Assembly (NCBI GenBank): GCA_964034945.1
Contig: OZ035961.1
Coordinates: 59,446,084 to 59,510,083, forward strand
Reading direction: 5' to 3'
DNA: 64,000 nucleotides
From: Chrysopilus asiliformis
Lineage: Eukaryota; Arthropoda; Insecta; Diptera; Rhagionidae
Under the pieces are notes generated by a model that did not search any database, was not told the DNA's origin, and saw nothing but the letters and a program-made list of their open reading frames with translations. The position numbers and the translations under genes were made by a program. Numbering within the stretch: position 1 is the stretch's first letter; every line of letters starts with the position of its first letter. Of the stretch, positions 54,881 through 64,000 are shown piece after piece.

Positions 54881-55043
54881 AGTGAAAATATTGTATTGTC
54901 ATCGGACTTATATAAGTCTGCAAAATTTCAAGTCAATCGGACAAGTGGAAGTGGGTCAAAATTGGGTTGCAAGATTTGATCTGACAGACAAACAGACAGA
55001 CAGACACGAAGGCAAGCTAAATAAAAGCTTTTAAAAAAAAACA

Positions 55044-55270
55044 TTTTGTCACCACTCGGAATCGAACTCGCACATCTGGCGCATTGTAGTCTAACACTTA
55101 TTCAGGAGTAAAAATGTAAACTTAAAGATAAATTAAGTAATAATTTTGGTGGGTAAAATAAAAGTAATAAAATCAAAAAAAAAAAATTGAAAAAAAAATT
55201 TTTTGTCACCGATGAGAATTGAACCCGGTGCTGGCGCATGGTAGTCCAACTTCTAACTCACTGCGCTGAT
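55044..55270 (-). other. tRNA-like modules, inverted pair
   Basis: Inverted counterparts of modules 1 and 2 at 32.2-32.4 kb; GGAATCGAACTCGCACATC and GAATTGAACCCGGTGCTGG carry the B-box complements. Not functional tRNAs. Confidence 0.4.
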
Positions 55271-55507
55271 CAGACAGTACGGAATGTCGTGTTAACATTG
55301 AAGACTTAGTTAGCGGCATATTGATAATTTTGAAAGGCAAATCACTAATAAAGTATTATTAAAAATTGAAAAAAAAGTAAAACGGACATATCTACAGCTA
55401 TAGAGCTTTCATTTAAAAAAAGAATCATCAAAATCGGTTCAATAGGAACTGCAGGAGCTCTGTCGAAAGAAATCCATACAAAATCGCTTTGCCTTTTAAA
55501 TATATAG

Positions 55508-56795
55508 ACTAGGGGCTGCGCCCCGAACCGCTTCGCGGTTCATCTCCTTCCGCAGGTCGGCCTTCGGCCTCCCTGCCCCCGTCGGCCTACGGCCTCGCCC
55601 CTCGCGCTTGAATTGTTGGATTTTGATGTATGGAGATGTTACGTAAAATTATTTAAATATATTTCAGCTCTCGCCTTCCTCTTTACTCGGTCTTCGGCCT
55701 CGACTCAAATGCATATAGTTACCCCAAAAAAGGAAAATTTTTTTAGAGACATTTATCTTTGTGACCCAACGGTGTATTACAAAATCGTACTGTTTACTTA
55801 CAATATATTCAATAACGGTAAAAGGTGGTTATCCACACGGGGAAAGACAATATTGTGGGAAATGTTATTCTTTTTAATTCATGTCACATATTGAAGCACC
55901 AAATCCCTTTAGAATTGCAGGAGATAGCAGGTGAGGGCTATACATAACGATGGTATCTATACTGTTTTTCGCAGTATTATATTGTTTTTCAGACTCCAAT
56001 ACTGCATAATTGCTTTTTTCCCCAAAATACTGTATTTAAATACTCAGAAAACTTTAATTCTTTAACGTTTCGAAATTCAAATTTATTAATAGCAATGCAA
56101 AACGTCAGTGGCAACACAAAACAGTGGCATCACATGGCAAGTGTAAATACATTCAAACGACGAACAGCGAAGTATTGATGGCAACATGTCATATAGATTC
56201 GCTTCTTCCTTTCCCCATCGATTACTGTCTTGTCATTATTCATCCTTCTTCAGAACGCGTTACTTTGATTTTGCTTTCCATTGTTAATTTAAAAGAATAA
56301 AAATGTCGAAATTAAAAGCAAAGACACAAATTTTCATTGAATAAAATTTATACTGCGAAAAATACTGTTTTTTCAAATCGATTTACTGCTTTTTTAAATG
56401 TTTAGGTGAAATATACTGTTTTTTGTCCGAAAAAAGATACCATCGTTAGCTATACATAAAAAGGAGGGGTAGATATTAGTGAGCAAAAATTTTCCCTGCG
56501 GGCTGACCTCTCTCATGGTGAAAACCGGATCCGAAACCCTTAAGCGCATAAAGAGGTTTCAAGAGAGGGAAAGGGGTTGCTATTAAACTGGATCCGACAC
56601 CCTTGAGTAAGAGATATCAGAAGAAATGGGGATTGACATCAAAAAGAATCAGATCCCTTATTCTGTCAATAACTGTCCCTGTGTGCAAAGTTTGATCAAA
56701 ATCGGCCGCGCCGTTTTTGCGTGATGCTGGAACAAACATTCAGTCAAACAGACAGAAATCCCGACCGACATACAGACAGACGGACAAACATAAAT
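55508..56795 (-). mobile_element. HINE with GC-palindrome 3' end, minus-strand copy
   Basis: The 3' end ACTAGGGGCTGCGCCCC at 55508 is the inverse of the end at 52297. The 5' end near 56795 has the GACA-type microsatellite (56716-56785). The interior carries a 500-bp TA-flanked MITE and degenerate ~100-bp units ending CGTTTTTGCGTGATGC. It forms a ~0.9-kb inverted repeat with 51410-52297. Confidence 0.75.
55947..56446. mobile_element. 500-bp TA-flanked MITE
   Basis: Termini ACGATGGTATCT in inverted orientation, flanked by TA (55945-55946 and 56447-56448). Inside the ends, CAGTAT/ATACTG motifs recur. It is non-coding. A truncated copy in the inverted HINE is at 51411-51834. Confidence 0.75.
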
Positions 56796-56801
56796 TTTAA
56801 G

Positions 56802-57072
56802 CGTAACAAAACCTATAATTGCCAGTCTGGCAATTATTAGAAACTCGTAAAGTGATATTCCTATCAAAATTGGAACAGTTGTATCAAAATTCCAGTTTGA
56901 AGTCAAACTTTCCAATCAGGTTTTTTAAAATTTGTTCCAATAGGATTTTGATGTATGGGAGTTTTATTTAGAATCATATCCTAAATAACTTTTGTTCTTG
57001 CACTTTTTTGATAATATGAACAGTTTTTGAGATATTCGCAAAAAACATTTTCGTTTGTATGGGGGGTACCCC
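56802..57072 (-). mobile_element. DINE-like HINE, cut by the Gypsy-2 LTR
   Basis: The 3' half of the family, ending abruptly in the GGGGGGTACCCC block where the Gypsy-2 LTR begins. The other half should follow the 3' LTR beyond the window. Confidence 0.8.
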
Positions 57073-57465
57073 TGTGATATGCATAATTAACATGCATAAG
57101 AAATCAAAACAATGATTCACATCAATTTATGAAGTAGCACGTGTGTCAATGCACTCTGCTAGTATGAAATACCTGCGTCGACATTTTTGATCGCGAGTCC
57201 ATCGCGAGCGTAAACAAATTGATGTGAATCAGCAAAAGTAGATATTAATCAATAATTATAAACTTTAGCTATGTAAGCATTAAAATGATATAAAAGAAAG
57301 TGAGTCTAATAAACGTCTGTCTTAGTATCACAAAAGTCTTGTCTTATTTAGACCTGGAGTCAACGCGATATATCGCTGCTCCCATCGATTAACGAAGTTG
57401 TGATTTTTAGCGACTTCGAATGGAGTTAAAGCATATTTGCTGCTCCCAACATTGAATTCACTACA
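57073..57465 (+). repeat. Gypsy-2 5' LTR (393 bp)
   Basis: Starts TGTGATATGCATAATTAACA and ends ATTCACTACA, with a TATAAAAG promoter box at 57289-57296 and AATAAA at 57308-57313. The second LTR is outside the window, so the limits rest on the TG...CA ends and the adjoining primer site. Confidence 0.8.
57289..57296 (+). promoter_or_regulatory. TATA box of the Gypsy-2 LTR
   Basis: TATAAAAG about 175 bases before the LTR end, just ahead of the AATAAA signal, as expected at the U3/R border. Confidence 0.6.
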
Positions 57466-57483
57466 TGGCGACCGTGACATCGG
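57466..57483 (+). promoter_or_regulatory. Gypsy-2 primer binding site
   Basis: TGGCGACCGTGACATCGG directly follows the LTR. From memory it resembles the tRNA-Arg primer site of the mdg1/412 group of insect gypsy elements; the tRNA match should be verified. Confidence 0.7.
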
Positions 57484-57530
57484 ATCAAGAAGAAATTGCT
57501 GAAAACATCTAGAAAAATCAACTTGGAGTA

Positions 57531-57863
57531 ATGTCAACCAGCTGGAAAGAGGACATCAACGAAAAATTTAATAATTTGTTTGAATTGTTCAAAACTAACG
57601 TCCCGAACAAGAAAGCAACATTACCACCAGAGACAACCGATCCCAGAGCTGGCCCTAAAAGATTAACCATCGAGGAGTATAAAAAAAGACAACAACAAAA
57701 ACCAACAGCGAAGCCCGGAAAACAAAGAGGAGGAAAAAGATTCAAGCTGAAGCAACAGATAGCAGACTGGCGGAAGCTACAACAAATATCGAGCACTCCG
57801 GAAGGAAAATTGAAATACAAAATTCTGGAAAAGAAAACGAAAAAACAACTAAATAAAATTTAA
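57531..57863 (+). CDS. Gypsy-2 leading ORF, small basic protein
   Basis: 110 residues from ATG at 57531, with a Trp/Phe-containing N-terminal helix (WKEDINEKFNNLFELF), LTIEEYKKRQQ and a very Lys/Arg/Gln-rich C-terminal half. No zinc knuckle or known domain. Its place between primer site and gag suggests an accessory or gag-like nucleic-acid-binding role. Confidence 0.55.
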   Translation: MSTSWKEDINEKFNNLFELFKTNVPNKKATLPPETTDPRAGPKRLTIEEYKKRQQQKPTAKPGKQRGGKRFKLKQQIADWRKLQQISSTPEGKLKYKILEKKTKKQLNKI

Positions 57864-57933
57864 AAAAAAAATAATAAATAACTAAGAGTAAACAAAAAAT
57901 TATTTTGTTTAAATTAAAATTTATATCTTTATA

Positions 57934-59568
57934 ATGGGAAAAACCCAATCAAAAAAAGTTGAAAATACAGGCCAAGTAGCCAACAATATTGTCATAGATA
58001 AAGTTAGCTTAGAAAATGCGGAAATTTTAATTTTAATGTATGTTATAGTAGCCATAAAAAAACACTTTAAAAAACAAGTTTTATAACCTTATACACTTTC
58101 AAAATGCACTAAAAAGTAAAAAACAAGTTTAAAGTTTCACAAAAAATGTTTTTATAAATTGCGTGTTGTTGTGAAAGTATAAAGTGTGTGACGTTGCATT
58201 TGCTCTTGAATCTGTAATAGCGGTTTCATACTGTGCAACGCAGCACACTTTATACTTTCACAACAACACGCAATTTATAAAAACATTTTTTGTGAAACTT
58301 TAAACTTGTTTTTTACTTTTTAGTGCATTTTGAAAGTGTATAAGGTTATAAAACTTGTTTTTTAAAGTGTTTTTTTATTTTATACTTTTTAGTCTTGAAT
58401 TAGCCTACCAAAAACCTCCAGAAAAGATCTTTCGCGGGAAATTTGAGCAAAAGGAAACTCACGTTATCTTTGCAGGACATTCCGTTATCCTTATAGAATT
58501 TTAAATGTCAGAATCGGATTCAGCGACCCCAAAAACCCCCTAATGCCAGTTTTTCCCGGGAAAAATGGGAAAAAGGATATTTGCGTTATCCTTACAGGAT
58601 CTTCCGTTTTGAATTTTGAAAATCTAACACCGAATTCGTGATCAGCGACCCCGAAAACCCCCTGGTGCCAGTTTTTCCCGGGAGAAATGGGAAAAAGGAT
58701 ATTTGCGTTCACCTTACAGGACCTTCCGTTTTGAATTTTGAAAATCTAACACCGAATTCGTGATCAGCGACCCCGAAAACCCCCTGGTGCCAGTTTTTCC
58801 CGGGAAAAATGGGAAAAAGGATATTTGCGTTATCCTTACAGGACCTTCCGTTTTGAATTTTGAAAATCTAACACCGAATTCGTGATCAGCGACCCCGAAA
58901 ACCCCCTGGTGCCAGTTTTTCCCGGGAAAAATGGGAAAAAGGATATTTGCGTTATCCTTACAGGACCTTCCGTTTTGAATTTTGAAAATCTAACACCGAA
59001 TTCGTGATCAGCGACCCCGAAAACCCCCTGGTGCCAGTTTTCCCGGGAAAAATGGGAAAAAGGATATTTGCGTTATCCTTACAGGACCTTCCGTTTTGAA
59101 TTTTGAAAATCTAACACCGAATTCGTGATCAGCGACCCCGAAAACCCCCTGATGCCAGTTTTTCCTGGAAAAAATGGGAAAAAGGATATTTGCGTTATCC
59201 TTACAGGACCTTCCGTTTTGAATTTTGAAAATCTAACACCGAATTCGTGATCAGCGACCCCGAAAACCCCCTAATACCATTTTTTCCATTATCCTTACAA
59301 GGATGGAGTAGTAAAAATATTGAACTGTCACCGGAACTACGCAAGGTGACAAAATTTCATCTTCCTAGGTTGCATAGTTTCGGAGATATAAGGTTCCAAA
59401 GATTCCAGAGATAGACACATAGCCAGCCAGGTAGGTAGGTCGCGACAATCCAACTTAATAGAAAGTGTATAAAAATTATAGAAATTCTATATTTAATATA
59501 CAAAAACCATAAGAAAAATTTGAAAAAGAAATACTTAACCACACCTGTTAACATTAGTACTGTATAAA
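57934..59568 (+). pseudogene. Gypsy-2 short ORF starting MGKTQSK, split by a HINE
   Basis: ATG at 57934; the MG start followed by polar residues suggests N-myristoylation. After about 37 codons a HINE interrupts. Past it (about 59470-59568) a frame reads IIEILYLIYKNHKKNLKKKY and stops, likely the rest of the same small membrane-linked protein. Function unknown. Confidence 0.55.
58050..59440. mobile_element. HINE of hairpin plus 122-bp minisatellite, in Gypsy-2
   Basis: A large inverted repeat (58058-58372, arms about 135 bp, loop about 45 bp, containing TGCACTAAAAAG and its inverse) is followed by CTTTTTAGTCTTGAATTAGC (58386). Seven near-identical minisatellite units come next (about 58400-59300), then a flank with CGGAGATATAAGGTTCCAAA. 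The layout is the same as at 53.94-54.88 kb, but the hairpin sequence is different. Confidence 0.85.
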
Positions 59569-59640
59569 AAAAAAAAAAAAAAAAATGAAATAAAGAAATA
59601 AAATAAAATAATTTTTTTTTTACTTTTGCTTTTTCTGTCA

Positions 59641-59913
59641 ATGGAGGAACTCACAAAATTCAAAAGCGATTTACAAAATATTTTAACTAACTTTAATAAA
59701 AGCATAAATCGACCATATTCAAACAAAACACTACGAGAAAAAGAAGTACAAATTACTGAAATACTTGACGACGCCAAAAATACGTTAAATAACCTAACTA
59801 CGGACATAGAAACTTTACCAAAAATCAGAATAGTTTATAAAGAAATAAAAGAAATTGGAGAAAAAAATTTTCACAATAATAAAAAATCAAAAGAAAATGG
59901 ATTTCGATATTAA
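59641..59913 (+). CDS. Gypsy-2 gag N-terminal ORF, coiled-coil-like
   Basis: 90 residues from ATG at 59641 (MEELTKFKSDLQNILTNFNK), mainly helical heptad-like sequence. It overlaps the next ORF, which starts at 59897, by 17 bases. Probably the leading part of the structural region. Confidence 0.55.
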   Translation: MEELTKFKSDLQNILTNFNKSINRPYSNKTLREKEVQITEILDDAKNTLNNLTTDIETLPKIRIVYKEIKEIGEKNFHNNKKSKENGFRY

Positions 59914-62254
59914 ATCAGCAATAGCCTTAATCCCTCAATTTAATGGGAACCCCAACGACACTGAGTCATTCATAGAATGTATAAAATTCACGGCATCAAT
60001 AATACAGAATACGCAACATGACATGCTATTCAAATTTATAAAAACGCGCATAGTCGGAAAAGCAAAGTATATATTAACAGAAGACATAAACACAATAGAA
60101 AAATTAACCGAAAAACTAAAGACAAAATTTTCCATCAAAACAACTTCATCTGCAATTCTAGCACAATTAAAAGAATGCAAACAAGGAAACAAAAGTATTA
60201 AGGACTATACAGAAAAAATTGAAGATTTATCACAACAATTGGCAAACACATTTATCGCAGAAAATGTAGCAACCGGGGAATCTGCAGAAAAATTAGCCGA
60301 AAAATTTGCAATACAGTCCCTTATTGAAAACGTATATAATAGTGAAACTTCATTAATCTTAAAAGCAAGCAATTCATCAACCCTTTCCGATGTAGTAACA
60401 AAAGCTATTTCTGTTGACAAACCTTTACCAAACAAAATACTACATTATAAGACATATTATGATAATAAAAATGATAGAAATTTTAATAGAAATAACAATT
60501 ATAACAATCGAAGAACATATTCGTACGGACCCTCTACCTGGCAAAATTCAAGAAATCAACAAAATTACAGAAGAAACTATAATGGCCACAACAATTCGAA
60601 TAGAGAACAAATAAATACATCAAGAAATTATAACAATAACAACCGATCAAATGGACAGCAGTTCAACAGATCAAGTACACAAAATAGAAATGTTGGACGC
60701 GTATATCAGTACCAAACGGGGGAATACAACCCCCCTCAACTGGAAATGCGAACAAATTTGGTCCAGTTGAGGGACAACGAAGAAGAATCGTTAAAGTCCA
60801 TAAATCCGTCATTAACAAACTTTGTAAAAGCACACATCGCGATGTGCAACACAACATGCACGCTTATCATAGACTCAGGTGCAGACATTTCAATTTTTAA
60901 GAAAGAAAAAATTAATTTAAATCAGTGGTATGACCCAAACAACAAATATGAGATACAAGGGATAACAGGAGTAAAAAAGGAATCCATAGGAGCAACCACA
61001 ACAACCATAGATTTTAGCGATAATATTTTAATAAAACACACCTTTCAAATTGTTAATAATGATTTTCCCATAGACGCTGATGCGATCCTGGGTTTAGATT
61101 TCCTAACAAAATTTAAAGCAACAATAGATTATGACACCTGGACCCTTACAATAAAATCAAACGAAAGTTTACATGAAATTCCAATAATGGACAGGCCCGA
61201 TAAAGATGTCATACTCATTCCACCAAGATGCGAAGTAATACGTAAACTAAATATTAAACTCCCATATGATGTCGTAATTATTGCACAAGAAATACAACCT
61301 AATATTTTTATAGCGGGATCAATTATTTCAGCCCAAAACCCAATAGTCCAAATATTAAATACATCATTTCAAACAGTAGCCATAAAAAACTTAAATCCAC
61401 AATTAGAACCATTTTCAAATTTTACATCCCTCGTGAACACTCGAAATTACAATAATTCGGAACGAACTGAACAACTTTTCAGCAAATTAAATTTCGAGAA
61501 AATTCCCAAATACGCTCTAAACGAACTCAAAGAACTATGCCAAGACTTCAGAGATATTTTTACCCTAGAAAATGAATCACTATCTACAAACAATTTCTAC
61601 AATCAACGAATATTACTGTCCGAGAAAATACCTGTTTATGCGAAAAATTATCGCATACCTGAGTCACATAAAATCGAAATAAATACACAAGTTCAACAAA
61701 TGTTGAAAGATGGTATAATCGAACCATCAGTATCACAGTACAACTCTCCGATTCTCTTAGTACCCAAAAAAGCACTAAACGAAAAAAAAAATGGCGCTTA
61801 GTAGTAGACTTTCGCAATCTAAATAAAAAAGTACTGGCTGATAAATTCCCACTACCAAGAATCGATGAAATTCTCGACCAAATGGGACGAGCAAAATATT
61901 TTTCAACCTTGGATCTTAGATCAGGTTTCCATCAATCAAATACCCCTAGAAGAACCTTCACGAAAATTTACAGCATTTTCTACAAATCAAGGGCACTACC
62001 AATATACACGCCTTCCATTTGGACTCAATATAAGTCCTAATAGTTTTCAAAGGATGATGACAATCGCTTTATCAGGTTTAACTCCAGAAACTGCTTTTCT
62101 TTACATAGATGATATAATAGTAACAGGGTGTTCTAAAAATCACCACCTAAAGAATCTGATAGCTGTATTTACTCGTTTGCGGGAGAAAAACTTAAAACTA
62201 AACCCTGAAAAATGCCAATTTTTCCAAACCGAGGTAACATATTTAGGCCATCAG
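59897..62254 (+). pseudogene. gag-pol: Gypsy-2 gag-pol: capsid, protease and first part of RT
   Basis: The start ATGGATTTCGAT at 59897 gives a capsid domain (LIPQFNGNPNDTESFIECIK and the following helices), an Asn/Arg-rich nucleocapsid-like stretch without a CCHC box, an aspartic protease (CTLIIDSGADISIF at 60855; ADAILGLDFLTKF at 61078) and the RT start (YRIPESHKIEIN, NSPILLVPKK). At an A-run near 61790 the frame shifts; the next frame carries LVVDFRNLN and FSTLDLRSGFHQ. A second shift near 61937 leads to the catalytic FLYIDDIIVTG at about 62098 and CQFFQTEVTYLGH, where a MITE cuts in. Confidence 0.9.
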
Positions 62255-62769
62255 GAGCGCGTTCGTCGTTGCAAAATAGTCAGCTATAGTTGACTATTTG
62301 TGACTATCGGTCGTTCGTGAACGCCGTAGCTGACTACGTAGCTACAGCTCTGGTCGTTCGTGGATGCCAATAGTCGACTACGGTAGTTGACTATTTCTGA
62401 CTATGCTCGGTGAGCAGAGTTAGAAATAGTCAAGCGTAGCTAACACACACATAGACAGTGTGTAAATCATGATTGACATATAAATGTCAAAATTCCCGCC
62501 TAAGTTCAGTTTTTAGGAACAGAAAAAGGAAAATGGACATGAAATTATTTACGCAGATGAAAATTAATAACGATATGTTTTAAAAAATTGGGGTTTTTGT
62601 TCATTATTCAGTGTGTATGTGAGCTGTCAAACGAAAAGCAACTACGACTATGACTATGGTCGTTCGTGGTGCACATGACTATAGTTGACTACGGCGAGCT
62701 ATGACAGATTGACGTAATTATCTATTGCTAGCTACGACTACGACTATCAAAGCGTCGACGAACGCGCTC
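62255..62769. mobile_element. 515-bp CAG-flanked MITE in Gypsy-2 RT
   Basis: CAG at 62252-62254 and 62770-62772; termini GAGCGCGTTCGTCG inverted. The inside is packed with short inverted GACTAT/ATAGTC and GTCGACTAC motifs, so it can fold extensively. The 3-bp CWG duplication points to PIF/Harbinger. RT sequence resumes in register after it. Confidence 0.85.
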
Positions 62770-62772
62770 CAG

Positions 62773-64000
62773 ATATCTGCAGAAGGAATTAAACCCGATA
62801 AATCAAAATTTGACGTAATAAAAAACTACCCTATACCAAAAAACCAAGACGATATAAGACGGTTTGTTGCATTTTGTAACTATTATCGACGTTTTGTTTC
62901 AAATTTCGCAGAAGTGGCAATCCCATTAAATCAATTGCTACGTAAAAATGCTAAATTCGAATGGACAGAACAACAAGATAACTCGTTTAAAAAACTTAAA
63001 TCAATATTAATGTCACCTCCTATCCTGCAACATCCAGACTTCTCTAAACCATTTATAATATCTACAGACGCATCAAATGATGCATGCGGGGCAATACTCT
63101 CACAAAAAGTGAACGAAGTAGATTTACCAATTGCCTTCGCCAGTAAAACATTTAACAAAGGTGAAAAACAATAGAAAAAGAACAAACAATAGAAAATCAA
63201 CAATAGAAAAAGAATTAACAGCAATACATTGGGCAATATTACATTTCCGGCTGTTTGTCTATGGAAGAAAATTTACAATAAGAACAGACCATAGACCACT
63301 AATCTATCTATTTGGAATGAAAAACCCGTCTTCAAAATTAACTAGAATGCGCCTAGATTTAGAGGAATTTGATTTTGAAGTACAATATGTAAAAGGAAAA
63401 GATAATATAGGACCTGATGCACTATCAAGGATAGAAATCGACAGTAATGACTTGAAAAATGTTAATGTTCTAAAAATGCAAACCAGGTCCATGAACAAAA
63501 ATAAAAACCAAACTGAACAAACACAAGCTACTAAATCACATACGATTGTGGAGACTGATCAACTACACGTCTATGAAATACTTTCACCAAGTAAAGTAGC
63601 ATATCTACCGGAATTAAATTTTGAAATCTCTAGAGAAATTAACACAAATATCATAATAAAAATCGAGGTATTAAATAAAAATAAAATAATTTACAAGCGC
63701 TTAATAAATATTAAAGAAATTCAGTTCATAGAACCAGCACTAGAGCGGGAAATCATAGAACTAGAATTGTATTTGTATGAAAATCTTCAGATCAAGACTC
63801 TGAGGATGTCGGCCGACAATACATTGTTTACAGTCATACCGGCAACTCTATTTAAAAGGTTAGCCAATAAAACATTAAAAAAAATGGATATCCAAATATA
63901 TAAACCTCGTACTATAATTAATGACAAAGAAGAAATCGATAAAATATTAAAAATGTATCATAATATACCAACAGCAGGACACGTTGGACAAAGTAAGATG
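62773..64000 (+). pseudogene. pol: Gypsy-2 pol: RT end, RNase H and integrase start
   Basis: 62773-63174 continues RT (PIPKNQDDIRRFVAFCNYY) into RNase H (IISTDASNDACGAIL). A frame break follows at 63174-63200, where a short AACAATAGAAAA unit is repeated three times. From 63200 the frame is open to the window end: TIEKELTAIHWAI, IRTDHRPLIYLF, GPDALSR, then a linker and the start of the integrase zinc domain (MYHNIPTAGHVGQ). The rest lies beyond 64000. Confidence 0.9.

Larger units (their letters stand above)
53641..55507 (-). mobile_element. HINE with tRNA-like modules, inverted copy carrying a hairpin and minisatellite
   Basis: On the minus strand it starts TCTATATATTTAAAAGGCAA at 55507, directly beside the 3' end of another HINE. 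55500-55020 and 53900-53800 are reverse complements of 31945-32500. Between these two parts lies an extra block of a large hairpin and minisatellite (53935-54900). The tRNA-like modules are at about 55199-55270 and 55044-55100. Confidence 0.7.
57073..64000 (+). mobile_element. Gypsy-2: second gypsy-type LTR retrotransposon, truncated by window edge
   Basis: 5' LTR, primer site, two short leading ORFs, gag, protease, RT, RNase H and the start of integrase in Ty3/gypsy order. A HINE sits in the leading gag region and a MITE in RT. Several frameshifts and stops are present. The LTR, primer site and proteins differ from Gypsy-1, so it is a different family. Confidence 0.92.

Overview
This is eukaryotic nuclear DNA, almost certainly from an insect and probably a fly (Diptera). 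The reasons are short AT-rich introns, DINE-1-like Helentron derivatives, gypsy/errantivirus elements with an env gene, and two fragments of conserved animal genes. It is AT-rich and almost wholly built of transposable elements (TEs) inserted into one another. No bacterial features, CRISPR arrays or intact RNA genes were found. Most long open frames are TE relics or periodic frames in tandem repeats.

Layout. 1-10.1 kb: a non-LTR (LINE) fragment with endonuclease, two copies of a dispersed repeat (the second split by another LINE insertion), and an internally deleted Helentron (Rep N-terminus fused to the helicase C-terminus). 10.12-10.67 kb: terminal exon of a SPATA20-like (DUF255 family) gene. 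10.7-18.9 kb: DINE-like copies, small repeats, one decayed TE-type gene, a 128-bp perfect palindrome and a 219-bp piggyBac-type MITE. 18.9-25.05 kb: a Helentron derivative whose inside has grown into about 5 kb of 162-bp satellite, with a 797-bp higher-order unit. 25.1-25.9 kb: the last visible exons of the p60 subunit of chromatin assembly factor 1 (CHAF1B/Caf1-105). 27.7-29.05 kb: a broken Harbinger transposon with convergent MYB-like and transposase genes. 29.5-34.0 kb: Helentron derivatives joined end to end, some with tRNA-like modules.

34.1-53.1 kb: an LTR retrotransposon of the gypsy/errantivirus type (here Gypsy-1), with LTRs of about 0.62 kb flanked by TATT. It has gag, pol and env, but is stretched to 19 kb by a DINE-like copy in gag; a DINE-like copy carrying a TA-flanked transposon that itself carries a minisatellite Helentron, after RNase H; a piggyBac relic; a 1.85-kb inverted-repeat transposon in integrase; a CAG-flanked transposon in env; and further Helentron copies before the 3' LTR. 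Gypsy-1 itself sits in an 18-bp tandem array inside another Helentron derivative (34.0-53.6 kb). 53.6-56.8 kb: inverted copies of elements seen at 32 and 52 kb. 57.07 kb to the end: a second gypsy-type element (Gypsy-2), cut by the window edge, broken by a hairpin/minisatellite Helentron in gag, a 515-bp CAG-flanked MITE in RT, and frameshifts.

No gene set here works as a pathway. The history is one of nested insertion, with two host gene 3' ends surviving between TE blocks. The names Gypsy-1, HINE (non-autonomous Helentron derivative), DINE-like, Repeat R, B, C and D are labels used only in this annotation.
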